NCBI GenBank assembly: GCA_045544835.1
Contig: JAZPZS010000175.1
Location: 1 to 14,016, forward strand
Direction of reading: 5' to 3'
DNA: 14,016 bases
Origin: UBA1189 sp045544835
GTDB lineage: Bacteria; Bacteroidota; Bacteroidia; Bacteroidales; Bacteroidaceae
The stretch's first letter is position 1, and every line of letters begins with the position of its first letter. Position numbers and translations under genes: made by a program. The notes beneath the pieces were generated by a model. That model made no database searches. It was not told where the DNA came from and saw nothing but the letters and a program-made list of their open reading frames with translations. This document shows, piece after piece, positions 1 through 8,651 of this stretch.

Positions 1-141
1 CACCATCTGCATACCGAAGCGGAAGAGCTGGGGCTTGCCCTCCTTATTCTCGCCAGCCTTGAGCGATTGGTTCACTACAAGCTGTCCGTCAGCAGTGAGG
101 GTATACTTCATCAGGAGAGTAGCCTCGAGCTTGGGCAGCTC
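1..141. repeat. Terminal direct repeat, left copy
   Basis: Bases 1-141 are identical to 13876-14016. The repeat lies inside the beta-galactosidase coding sequence, and its merging keeps the reading frame. The length of 141 equals a common largest k-mer of short-read assemblers, so it most likely marks closure of a circular graph path. Confidence 0.95.
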
Positions 142-2649
142 GTACTCGGCAGTCACTACCATGTTGTTGCCCTCCTTAGCCCACTTGAACGAGTCGCGCT
201 TCAGGCGCAGGCCGGGCTCCTTCCAGTCAACGAAACGACGCTGCAGGTTAGCACCGAAGTCATTGTCGGTCGGTGCACGCCAGAAGTTGGGCTTCAGGGC
301 ATGACCCTTCTCCATCATCGGAGTGTCATTAACGTCGATATACTCGATCCAGCCGTTCCAGCGGTTCCATGTCACGGTGAGGTCACCACCCTTGAGGATG
401 AGGCATGCCAGATGCACGTCCTCGCTTACGGGAGCGCCCTCGGCAGCCACGATAGACTCAACTGTAGGATAGGCATACTCGGTGAGTTGGAACTGCTCGT
501 GAGCCACCATGAAGTCCTTGGCGAGCAGGGGCTGAGCCTCCTTGAGGTGGAACTCCACATTGAGGAAGTACTCCTTGCCGTTCTCTTCAGGATGCTTGAA
601 GCCTTTGAGTGTAACCACCTTCTTGCCTTGGGCAGGTACGTTGAGTTTGTCTACCTGACCATTAGCCACTGCCTTACCCTCTTCGAGGAGTGTCCATGTG
701 AGGTAGTAGTCGCTGAGGTCGGTGAAGAAGTTCTCGTTGTACACCTCTATCTGACCCTTCTTGAGGTTCTTGGCAGTTGCCCAGATGTTCTGGTAGTTGT
801 AGCGAACCTCATAAGCGTGGGGGTTGTAGCGGCGGTCGGGAGCGATGATACCGTTACAGTTGAAGTTGTTGTCCGATGCGGGATAGCGGCCATAGTCGCC
901 ACCATAGGTGAAGATTTCCTTACCCTCCTTGTTCTTGTCGCGGAGGCCCTGGTCCACGAAGTCCCAGATGAAGCCACCCTGCAGGGCAGGATACTGGCGG
1001 ATGAGGTCCCAGTACTCCTTCAAACCACCGATAGAGTTACCCATAGCGTGGGCATACTCGCACTGGATGAGGGGTTTGTCGGGGTTCTTGCCGTAACGCT
1101 CCATGTAGTTGTAGTCAGCATACATGGGGCAACGGATATCGCTGTTGCGGGCGTTGCAAGCCTGCTCATACTGTGTGGGACGGCTGTTGTCGTAAGCCTT
1201 GATCCAGTCGTAGGCAGCCTCGAAGTTAGGACCGTTACCGGCCTCGTTACCCAAGCTCCAGAAGATGATGGAGGGGTGGTTCTTGAAGGTCATCACGTTG
1301 CTGATGTTACGCTCCAGATGAGCCTTGGCAAATGCGGGATTCTTGGCCAATGTACGGTCACCGTAGCCCATACCGTGGCTCTCGATGTTGGCCTCGGCCA
1401 CTACGTAGAGACCATACTCGTCGCACAGCTCATACCAACGGGGATCGTCGGGATAGTGGCAGGTGCGCACGGCATTGATGTTGAGTTCCTTCATGATCTT
1501 GATATCCTGGATCATGCGCTCTACCGATACCACATAACCGAAGTCGGGGTCCAGTTCGTGGCGGTTGGCACCCTTGAAGAGTACGGGCTTGCCATTCACG
1601 AGCACCTGATAGTTCTTGAGCTCTACCTTGCGGAAGCCCACCTTCTGGCTGATAGCCTCGATTACCTGGTCACCATCAACGAGTTCGATACCGAGAGTGT
1701 AGAGGTAGGGATTCTCGGCAGACCACTTGGCGGGATTGCTCACAGCCATTACGGTCTCGGCCTTACCCTCGCCATTCACGGCTACGGCAGCGGTCCTCAC
1801 CACCTTGCCAGTAGCATCCTTCAAGGTGTAGCGCAGGGTCTTGCCGGCAGCGTTGTCGGCTGTGGCAGAGATCTTCAGCGTACCGTTCTTGTAGTTCTTG
1901 TCCAGGTCGGGGAGGATGAAGAGGTCATCTACACGTACCTGAGGACGGGCATACATATATACCTCGCGGGCGATACCGGTGAAGCGCCAGAAGTCCTGGT
2001 CCTCGAGGTATGAGCCGTCGCACCAGCGCATTACCTGCATAGCAACGAGGTTCTCCTTGCCGGGCACGAGGTAGGGAGTGATATCAAACTCAGCAGCCAT
2101 CTTGGCGTCCTCGCTGTAGCCTACATACTTACCGTTGACCCATACCATGAGGTTCGATGTAGCCGAACCCACGTGGAGGTAAATCTGCTGACCCTTCCAG
2201 TCGGCAGGGATCATGAATGACTTACGGTACGAACCGGTGTAGTTGTTGCGCTCCTCGATGTAGGGAGGATTGGGCTCAAACTGGAGGTTCCAGGGATAGC
2301 CTGCATTGCGGTAGATACGGTCGCCATAGCCAAGGATCTCAAAGAGTCCGGGTACGGGGAAGTTGTCCCACTTAGAGTCATCGTAACCCACGGCGAAGAA
2401 GCCTGCGGGAGCCTCATTGTGATTCTTCACGAAATTGAATTTCCACTCGCCCGTCAGGTCAAGGTAGCGGGCACTCTTGCTCTTGTCGTTCTGGGCGGCA
2501 AGGTCAGTGTTCTCATAGGCGAAGTAGGCGGCGCGTGCCTCCTTGCGGTTCTCCTGATTCACCTCAGGGTCGAGCCACATCTTCGGCTTCTGTGCGCTCA
2601 CGCTCATGACAATGGCGAGCGCACCCAAGAAAAGCATGTTTTTCTTCAT
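1..2649 (-). CDS. lacZ: GH2 beta-galactosidase, N-terminal and catalytic part (residues 1-883; continues across the contig join)
   Basis: Hydrolyses terminal beta-galactosides (lactose or N-acetyllactosamine-type ends). The start is ATG at 2649, followed by a signal peptide (MKKNMLFLGALAIVMSVSAQ), so it is probably periplasmic. Domains in order: GH2 sugar-binding jelly roll (about 60-240, beginning RYLDLTGEWKF), Ig-like domain (about 245-350), TIM barrel (about 355-650), then the DUF4981 and small-chain regions. Landmarks are NRHELDPDFG, RTCHYPDDPRWYELCDEYG, the acid/base Glu469 in WSLGNEAGNG and the nucleophile Glu531 in LIQCEYAHAMGNS. The frame is open to base 1 and continues exactly at 13875, where residues 884-1032 are encoded. 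The gene has its own promoter and is separated from the sus genes by a terminator. Codon use is strongly biased to G/C-ending codons, unlike the sus genes. The family is certain; the natural substrate is inferred. Confidence 0.95.
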   Translation of the reverse strand, partial: MKKNMLFLGALAIVMSVSAQKPKMWLDPEVNQENRKEARAAYFAYENTDLAAQNDKSKSARYLDLTGEWKFNFVKNHNEAPAGFFAVGYDDSKWDNFPVPGLFEILGYGDRIYRNAGYPWNLQFEPNPPYIEERNNYTGSYRKSFMIPADWKGQQIYLHVGSATSNLMVWVNGKYVGYSEDAKMAAEFDITPYLVPGKENLVAMQVMRWCDGSYLEDQDFWRFTGIAREVYMYARPQVRVDDLFILPDLDKNYKNGTLKISATADNAAGKTLRYTLKDATGKVVRTAAVAVNGEGKAETVMAVSNPAKWSAENPYLYTLGIELVDGDQVIEAISQKVGFRKVELKNYQVLVNGKPVLFKGANRHELDPDFGYVVSVERMIQDIKIMKELNINAVRTCHYPDDPRWYELCDEYGLYVVAEANIESHGMGYGDRTLAKNPAFAKAHLERNISNVMTFKNHPSIIFWSLGNEAGNGPNFEAAYDWIKAYDNSRPTQYEQACNARNSDIRCPMYADYNYMERYGKNPDKPLIQCEYAHAMGNSIGGLKEYWDLIRQYPALQGGFIWDFVDQGLRDKNKEGKEIFTYGGDYGRYPASDNNFNCNGIIAPDRRYNPHAYEVRYNYQNIWATAKNLKKGQIEVYNENFFTDLSDYYLTWTLLEEGKAVANGQVDKLNVPAQGKKVVTLKGFKHPEENGKEYFLNVEFHLKEAQPLLAKDFMVAHEQFQLTEYAYPTVESIVAAEGAPVSEDVHLACLILKGGDLTVTWNRWNGWIEYIDVNDTPMMEKGHALKPNFWRAPTDNDFGANLQRRFVDWKEPGLRLKRDSFKWAKEGNNMVVTAEYELPKLEATLLMKYTLTADGQLVVNQSLKAGENKEGKPQLFRFGMQMV

Positions 2650-2682
2650 ATCAAATTGAATTATTTAATTCTAAAATATGAG

Positions 2683-2714
2683 CAAAAGTAATCATTCTTA
2701 ATAAAAAAGACAAA
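2683..2714 (-). promoter_or_regulatory. Bacteroides-type promoter of the beta-galactosidase gene
   Basis: On the minus strand there is a -33 TTTG (2714-2711), exactly 20 bases, then TACTTTTG (2690-2683). This matches the Bacteroidales consensus TTTG-N19-21-TAnnTTTG. The predicted start of transcription near 2677 leaves an AT-rich leader of about 28 bases before ATG 2649, with no Shine-Dalgarno, as is usual in this phylum. The promoter lies downstream of the sus terminator, so this gene can be expressed independently. Confidence 0.75.
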
Positions 2715-2850
2715 TAATGGTTTCATAATCTTTCAACTTTCAGGAAATGGGAGTCTCCACAAGACGTACGGCGGAGACAGGAAGCTACACTTGGGTACTA
2801 TGAATATCACATAATCAAACATGAATTTGATATTTTCTTCGCAAAAATAT

Positions 2851-2881
2851 TGAAAAAGTTGCCCGTCAATTGACGGGCAAC
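2851..2881 (-). terminator. Intrinsic terminator of the GH18-sus operon
   Basis: A perfect 24-bp palindrome (2858-2881, arms GTTGCCCGTCAA/TTGACGGGCAAC) is followed on the minus strand by five T residues. It lies about 47 bases past the susD stop codon. The palindrome has no natural loop, so the hairpin would open a few central AT pairs. Confidence 0.75.
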
Positions 2882-2927
2882 CTGTATTACTTTATTTTAT
2901 TGGATTCACATAAACTGTTAGATCGGC

Positions 2928-4817
2928 TTAGTCGCAATCGTAAGAATAGTCAGCCGTACCATCCACCTTATTAGGCCATCCGGGATTTTGATGGAGTTTG
3001 TCTACCCCGACAAGGAGAAACTCCGAAATGGGAATGGGTTCGAGGTAATGAGGTTTTGGGAAAGTATACCCTTCATACGCAACCGATGTAGAACTTATCT
3101 GAAGAGGGCGGATATATTTGGATACATGAGATTGACTGACGATACTTTCATCTCTCTGGGCGCTACTGTACATCTCATACATTTTATCCCAAAGATTTAT
3201 GCCTTCAGGCTGATAATCCACCATATTATCAAGGCTTCTCCAGCGTTTAAGGTCATCGAGACGGAGTCCCTCCGCTATGAGTTCACATCGTCGTTCACGA
3301 CGTATACTATAAAGCGTTGCCGAAACCGTCTTGCCACGAGAATAGACACCCAAGTCATTTTCCTTGTTGACATCTGTAGCCGCAATGGTCTTTTCTATAT
3401 CTTCGCTTACACCAGCTCTACGACGTAGAGCCTTCCAACATTGAACTGCCAGTTCATCAAGTTTTCCATACCGTTCGTAATATGCCTCGATATAGTTGAG
3501 ATAACATTCTCCTGCACGTAAAATGGGGACAGCCGTGGTGCAATCGTACTGCTTCTGCTGCTCAAGGTCTGGACTTAGCCATTTACATAATTCATAGCCT
3601 GTAGTCGCTTTTTCCCTTCCGCTGTTGTAGATGTAAGGACGATAATAATAAATTGTGTCATTGACATATTCACCATCAACTAACGTCGTATTAATCAATC
3701 GTCCTGCCGCCCGCACGCTTTCTGTAAGTCGCGGATCACGTTCCATAAACTCGTAATAACTTACAGCATCTCCCTGATATCCAGATTGACTATCGTATAT
3801 AGGCAAACCATTTTTCATAAGAAAGGTATTGACTGCTGCGCGGGTCAAATTACAACCTCCCCCGCTACGCAAGAAAGCAGAGCAGCTATGCGAGAGAATA
3901 CCTTTCTGATAAAAACGGGCAAGAATAACCTCGTCGTCGAGTACATCTGTCGAGTTAAACATACTTTGATAATCCTCACACAATTGCGGGTGGGCATCCA
4001 CTACTGCCTTAGAGGCCTCAATGGATTGATCAAGGAAGAAGTTAATCTCCTCTTCTGCACTTCCTGCGACAAAAGCGAAGTCTGGCCATATGGAAGCTCC
4101 CGGCCATTTCTTGTTACCTGGCACGAAGCAGGTTCCAGCATGATAGCGTTCCCAAGTAGCCTCGTATAATGCAACACGAGACTTCAGCGCATAGGCAGCT
4201 TCCCGACTGATACGCCCTGTTTCTGGAGCCTCTGTCAATAGAGATATGGCAATGTCAAGTTCAGAAAGGATGAAACGAGCGACCTCATTGCGGGGAGCAC
4301 GTTTACTCTTTGCCGACAAAGTAGGCTGATTATCGGGAAGAACGTCTGTAAATATTGGGACATCGCCATACGAACGCAATAAGCGATAATAGTCATAGGC
4401 TCTGAGGAAGTATGCTTCTCCTAAATAGTGGTTAATCTGGGGGTTGTCTTTACTAAAATCCCCATTCTCAATCTTCCCATTTACTTTGTTGATGAAGAAG
4501 TTCAAGGAGCGTATGTTGGCAAAATTCCATCCTGACTGCCCCACTTGTACAGTTCTTTTGTCTCCTTTATAAAAGAGATTCTGAGCATAATTGGCACATT
4601 GGTTATCGCTCACTATATCTTCGGTATATAAACCTCCCCAAAGGTCATTATTCTTAGGCAGTATTCCATAGAGTCCATTCACGAAATATTTGAGCTCTTC
4701 AGCATTCTGGAAATAGCTGTTTTCGTCTCCAAAATCAATAGGCTCTCTTTCCAGAAAATCACCACATGACTGGAGGAGAATCGCCATTACTGAAAGAATG
4801 ATATATCTGTATCTCAT
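2928..4817 (-). CDS. susD: SusD/RagB-family glycan-binding outer-membrane lipoprotein
   Basis: Surface lipoprotein that captures an oligosaccharide and closes as a lid over the SusC transporter. At 629 aa it is slightly longer than many SusD proteins (about 500-600). The signal peptide ends in a lipobox (LLQSC, Cys18), followed by the typical SusD opening CGDFLEREPIDFGDENSYFQNAEELKYFVNGLYG. The N-terminal SusD-like helical part has NHYLGEAYFLRAYDYYRLLRSYGDVPIFTDV (about 130-160). The C-terminal SusD_RagB part includes the IRRERRCELIAEGLRLDDLKRW signature (about 505-525) and ends with EPIPISEFLL and NPGW. It starts 12 bases after the SusC stop codon, so the two genes are co-transcribed. The ligand cannot be read from the sequence. 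Confidence 0.96.
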   Translation of the reverse strand: MRYRYIILSVMAILLQSCGDFLEREPIDFGDENSYFQNAEELKYFVNGLYGILPKNNDLWGGLYTEDIVSDNQCANYAQNLFYKGDKRTVQVGQSGWNFANIRSLNFFINKVNGKIENGDFSKDNPQINHYLGEAYFLRAYDYYRLLRSYGDVPIFTDVLPDNQPTLSAKSKRAPRNEVARFILSELDIAISLLTEAPETGRISREAAYALKSRVALYEATWERYHAGTCFVPGNKKWPGASIWPDFAFVAGSAEEEINFFLDQSIEASKAVVDAHPQLCEDYQSMFNSTDVLDDEVILARFYQKGILSHSCSAFLRSGGGCNLTRAAVNTFLMKNGLPIYDSQSGYQGDAVSYYEFMERDPRLTESVRAAGRLINTTLVDGEYVNDTIYYYRPYIYNSGREKATTGYELCKWLSPDLEQQKQYDCTTAVPILRAGECYLNYIEAYYERYGKLDELAVQCWKALRRRAGVSEDIEKTIAATDVNKENDLGVYSRGKTVSATLYSIRRERRCELIAEGLRLDDLKRWRSLDNMVDYQPEGINLWDKMYEMYSSAQRDESIVSQSHVSKYIRPLQISSTSVAYEGYTFPKPHYLEPIPISEFLLVGVDKLHQNPGWPNKVDGTADYSYDCD

Positions 4818-4829
4818 AACTTTATCATT

Positions 4830-7800
4830 TTAGAAGGTTAGATCAAGGCCGATAGAATAGGTTCGATATTGTGGATAGGTCTTTCCTGGCCCCCAAGTCT
4901 CGAAATTTCCTACAGCTTCTGGATCATAGATGCGTAGGTTGGTCCATGTCAACAGATTCTCCACCGATACATAGATGTACCCTCGCTGCATCCATTTGAT
5001 TTTCTTTGTTGGCAGGTTGGCACCTACTTGCAGGTTCTTGAGGCGCAAGTAGCTGGCATCTTGCAAATAATAGTCTGACACCTGGATATTATTCTGATCA
5101 ATGCGCAGACGAGCATAATAGGGATCTTCGTAATTGGCCCCCAACTTTGAACCTGCATAGCGGAAATAGTCGAGGTGATCCACATAGAGTGATCGTTGCC
5201 ATTCGGCTGCTATCCCAAAGAAAGTTGCACTGTTTGTGAAGAAGAAGTCTCGCTTGCCGATGCCTTGGAAGTAGGCACGTACATTGAACCATTTCCATTG
5301 AGCATCAAGGGTAAAGCTATAGGCATAGCGTGGAGTACTGTTCCCGATAACAACCAAGTCGCCATGGTCATCCAATGTTTCACTGCCACGGTCCACACTG
5401 CCATCGTCGTTCTTGTCACGATACATCATATCTCCTCCTCCCCACTTGGTGCCAATAGCACTCTGAGAGTGCTTGTCCAAATAGGCATACATCTCAGCAT
5501 CACTTTTGGCAATACCCACGGTTTCAAATCCCCAAATCTCTCCAAACTGCTTTCCTTCGTACCAACCTGCTATCTTATTGTCTGGCGAGTCATATTCAGT
5601 AACAATAGTTTTATAATCACTCAATACAGCACTGATATTATACGAGAAGTCAGAGCCTATGCGATCACGCCAACCTAACTCCAATTCCCAACCGCGAGTA
5701 CACAGCGATGCGTTGTTTGTCTTTGGGGCTGATGCTCCATAGAGAGCCGACAGGGCATTGGCTGGGCCTACCATGCCCTTGGTGGAGCGTTGATATAGGT
5801 CAAAGCTACCGATGAGCCGATTGTTGAAGAATCCCCAATCAATACCCACACCCAAATTTTCAATACGTTCCCAAGTGAGCGAAGTGGAGAATGGGCTATA
5901 CATAGGAAGTACGGTCGCTTGTATTCCACCGGTCACGAGGTTACCGGGCAATAGATTCATCTGTTGGAAATAGGGATAGAACGAGGTGGTGTTTTGGTTT
6001 CCCAATGTCGCAGCCGATGCACGAAACTTTAGGTACTCGAAACCGAAGTTCTTAAGCGGTTCCCAAAAACGTTCTTCAGCCACATTCCATCCAATTGAGG
6101 CTGCGGGAAATACTCCCCACCTTTGGGTAGGCGGAAAACGTGAAGCACCATCGGCTCTCAGATTCAGTTCTACAAGGTAACGCTGCTTGTAGTTGTAGTT
6201 TAATCGCCCAAAGAAACCGAGTGAAGCCCACTCCCCCTCCTTCCATGACTCCATCGTATCAGGGGTACTGGCGGGTGATTCATAGGTTGCAAAGCGATCG
6301 GTACGGTAGTGGTAATATTCGCTCTGTTCACCCACAAGGAAGGTAAAGTAATGCTTGTCCTTCAAGTTGAGGTCATAGTTGGCATACAGGTTAGTACTCC
6401 AATAATTGACTTTATTTGTCGCAGTCTCTTGATAGTCTTCCCCCCTGTCAGGATTGACGGAGAAGGTTCCGTTGCTATTGACCGTATGTTTAGACGATAC
6501 TCCTTCCAGTACCAACAAATCAGCCAATGTACCATCGGGCAGATGATGCGAGATAGGGTTGAAGTTCTTGGAATAGGGATTGCTTTCATAGCGATTGCTT
6601 ACCTCTCCCGTAATCTTAAGTCCCTTCAGAGGTGTATAATTCAAGCTCAATTGATTATAGAGTTGGCGTTTGTTCTGACTCTCACGACCTCCATAAAGAA
6701 TTGCATTCATCATGGAATCCTCAGTGTAATCCCCGTTAGGAAGCAATATGGTTGCCGTAGGGGATCTACGCCCTAAATTATGATAGAAGAGAGCGTTGAG
6801 CGACGCGGGTTTCTCATTGTCTTGATGCACATAACGAGTGTTCCAATTCATCTTAAGATTAGGCGTTATCTTTACTCCTATCTTTCCATTGGCTGACAAA
6901 CGGTCAAGATGCTCATCGGCATAGTTGAATAGGCCCGTTTGCCCCATGTAGTTGGTCGAGAGATAGTAGTCCACGGCTTTGCGCGCCCCACTGATGCTGA
7001 GGTTATGCTCATGCGAAGCGGTTACATCCTTTACGTAGTGGTCATACCAGTCGGTGTTACCAAAACTGGCTTGATTCTTCATCCATTCGTTCTGATTCTC
7101 ATAAGCCATAGTGCCATATTCGAGCTTGCCACTCATGTAGTCCTGAATACGCTTCAGCTGTACGGTTCCGAAAGGAGGATTTCCTCCCGAATTGATGTAT
7201 GCATCATTCATCATCATTGCAAAGGTGTATGAGTCCACCATATCAGGGACACTTATCGGTTGCTGGAAACGGGTATTGTTGCGATAGTTGACCTTAAGAC
7301 CCTTTTTCCCGGATTTGGTGGTTACCAAAACGACACCGAAGGGAGCACGCGAACCATAGATTGCAGCCGAGGCTCCATCCTTCAATATGGATACATTCTC
7401 GATATCATTCGGGTTGAGTGTCGACAGGTCACCCTCCATACCATCAATCAAGATAAGAGGAGCAGAGTTGCTGCCTTCTCCTATCGAGCCCACTCCACGG
7501 ATATTTATAGTCATATCCTCACCCAGGGCTCCTCCGTTGTCATTGGTAATGTTGAAACCAGCCACGACGCCTTGTAGCCCCTGCAAGGTATTGGATATCG
7601 GACGATTTTCAAAAGATTCATTTCCGATGGTCTTGACAGCTCCCGTCGCATTGACTTTCTTTTGTGTCGCAAATCCGACAATGACAGTCTCTTCAAGGTG
7701 GCTATCTTCAGCGGGAAGCGAGATGTTCAGGTTGAGCATTTCTTTGTCGACAACAAGCGTATAGCTCTTGTATCCCACATAGCTAATCTCTACGGTTGCC

Positions 7801-8012
7801 CCCTTTTGGGGTATGCCCAAGGTAAAATGTCCAGCCATGTCAGATGTGGTTCCGATGGTTGTTCCACGTACCGACACAGTAGCGAATGGTAGCGGCTCAC
7901 CTAAGTCGTCGGTGATACGTCCCGCAATGTTAATCTGAGCGAGAATCGATAGAGCCGATAAGCTCAGAGCAAGTAATGTATATATGCGTTTCATGGTGTG
8001 GGAATCTTTCAT
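4830..8012 (-). CDS. susC: SusC/RagA-family TonB-dependent outer-membrane transporter
   Basis: Imports the glycan captured by SusD, powered by TonB. It has 1060 aa. After the signal peptide comes a carboxypeptidase-regulatory-like domain (about 25-105, INIAGRITDDLGEPLPFATVSVRG) and a TonB-box-like stretch (EETVIVGF). The plug (about 115-235) carries the SusC signature NDIENVSILKDGASAAIYGSRAPFGVVLVTTK. A beta-barrel follows, ending in an aromatic residue (SIGLDLTF). There is no N-terminal STN signalling domain, so direct control of an ECF sigma factor through this protein is not expected. The ATG at 8012 overlaps the upstream TGA (ATGA), suggesting translational coupling. A second ATG at 7994 (MKRIYTLLALSLSALS) gives a more typical signal peptide and may be the true start. 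Confidence 0.97.
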   Translation of the reverse strand: MKDSHTMKRIYTLLALSLSALSILAQINIAGRITDDLGEPLPFATVSVRGTTIGTTSDMAGHFTLGIPQKGATVEISYVGYKSYTLVVDKEMLNLNISLPAEDSHLEETVIVGFATQKKVNATGAVKTIGNESFENRPISNTLQGLQGVVAGFNITNDNGGALGEDMTINIRGVGSIGEGSNSAPLILIDGMEGDLSTLNPNDIENVSILKDGASAAIYGSRAPFGVVLVTTKSGKKGLKVNYRNNTRFQQPISVPDMVDSYTFAMMMNDAYINSGGNPPFGTVQLKRIQDYMSGKLEYGTMAYENQNEWMKNQASFGNTDWYDHYVKDVTASHEHNLSISGARKAVDYYLSTNYMGQTGLFNYADEHLDRLSANGKIGVKITPNLKMNWNTRYVHQDNEKPASLNALFYHNLGRRSPTATILLPNGDYTEDSMMNAILYGGRESQNKRQLYNQLSLNYTPLKGLKITGEVSNRYESNPYSKNFNPISHHLPDGTLADLLVLEGVSSKHTVNSNGTFSVNPDRGEDYQETATNKVNYWSTNLYANYDLNLKDKHYFTFLVGEQSEYYHYRTDRFATYESPASTPDTMESWKEGEWASLGFFGRLNYNYKQRYLVELNLRADGASRFPPTQRWGVFPAASIGWNVAEERFWEPLKNFGFEYLKFRASAATLGNQNTTSFYPYFQQMNLLPGNLVTGGIQATVLPMYSPFSTSLTWERIENLGVGIDWGFFNNRLIGSFDLYQRSTKGMVGPANALSALYGASAPKTNNASLCTRGWELELGWRDRIGSDFSYNISAVLSDYKTIVTEYDSPDNKIAGWYEGKQFGEIWGFETVGIAKSDAEMYAYLDKHSQSAIGTKWGGGDMMYRDKNDDGSVDRGSETLDDHGDLVVIGNSTPRYAYSFTLDAQWKWFNVRAYFQGIGKRDFFFTNSATFFGIAAEWQRSLYVDHLDYFRYAGSKLGANYEDPYYARLRIDQNNIQVSDYYLQDASYLRLKNLQVGANLPTKKIKWMQRGYIYVSVENLLTWTNLRIYDPEAVGNFETWGPGKTYPQYRTYSIGLDLTF

Positions 8013-8632
8013 TGTTTAGTATCACGTTCACCTCTCTGTATGAAGTGCAAGCGTATGAAAGCGGCGCTATCATTTGTGTAGATATCCTGTACCGCTATTA
8101 CAGCTCTCTTGTAGTTCCTGTTACGGGATACGCGAAAATCGACAAAGCCATCGCCTCCTCCAGCTGTAGAGGTAGCTCCAGTGCGTATGTTGTAATTGTA
8201 GTACCATTGGACCTTTCCTCCTGTCGAGGGGACCGGAGCCTTCCACTGGGCATTGCTGCGCAGTGCAATAGTGAAGGTGTCTGCCTGTGCAGGAAGCTCC
8301 ACGAGCTCATATTCGGAGAATTTTCCTGTAGTGCCATCAAACCAGATGGTATCGTAGACAAATTGTAACTTTCCGTTAGCATCCAATAACGGCTTGCCCT
8401 CCTCATTCTTTACCGTATCCTCCTCGGTACGGAAATAACGATAGGTAGTGTCAATACTGCGTGCGAGAGTCAACGGGTAGACATCTCCATTGATAGACAC
8501 CACCTCGGGTACCAGTTCCAGATGTGACAGTATAGAATAATCGCCGAATGTATTCAACGAATGTGATTTCTCACATGCTGTGACAAGCAATAATGTCACT
8601 ATGCATAATATGGGAGACAGTATTTTCTTCAT
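8009..8632 (-). CDS. Small lipoprotein with BACON-like C-terminal domain
   Basis: 207-aa predicted lipoprotein: MKKILSPILCIVTLLLVTAC, with the lipid-carrying Cys at residue 20. The C-terminal half (about 115-203) has the spacing of a BACON beta-sandwich: a serine-rich strand ending in W (LRSNAQW), an R/N-rich central strand (FRVSRNRNYKRAVIAV) and a closing strand ending in IQRG. BACON domains are common in Bacteroidetes surface proteins and are thought to bind glycan or mucin or to act as spacers. The middle (about 60-105) is polar and rich in D/T/E. The gene lies 19 bases after the GH18 gene and overlaps the SusC start by 4 bases, so it is probably a surface glycan-binding partner of the SusCD complex. 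The BACON call is by motif only. Confidence 0.8.
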   Translation of the reverse strand: MKKILSPILCIVTLLLVTACEKSHSLNTFGDYSILSHLELVPEVVSINGDVYPLTLARSIDTTYRYFRTEEDTVKNEEGKPLLDANGKLQFVYDTIWFDGTTGKFSEYELVELPAQADTFTIALRSNAQWKAPVPSTGGKVQWYYNYNIRTGATSTAGGGDGFVDFRVSRNRNYKRAVIAVQDIYTNDSAAFIRLHFIQRGERDTKQ

Positions 8633-8651
8633 GGTATTTAGCTTGGCTGTT

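Noticed and set aside
1..141. Viral direct terminal repeats
   Set aside because: No phage gene of any kind is present and the repeat lies inside a metabolic coding sequence.
67..2013. 648-codon plus-strand open frame
   Set aside because: It is antisense to the beta-galactosidase and stays open only because that gene avoids codons whose complements are stops; the translation is a low-complexity V/L/H/E mixture without domains.
2752..2777. GTCTCC/GGAGAC inverted pair between susD and the beta-galactosidase
   Set aside because: The arms are only 6 bp with a 14-base loop, and no T-run or operator-like repeat adjoins, so it is not convincing as a site.
5196..5678. 160-codon plus-strand frame inside susC
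   Set aside because: Antisense shadow of the SusC barrel with no recognisable protein features; the other frames within the sus and GH18 genes were rejected for the same reason.
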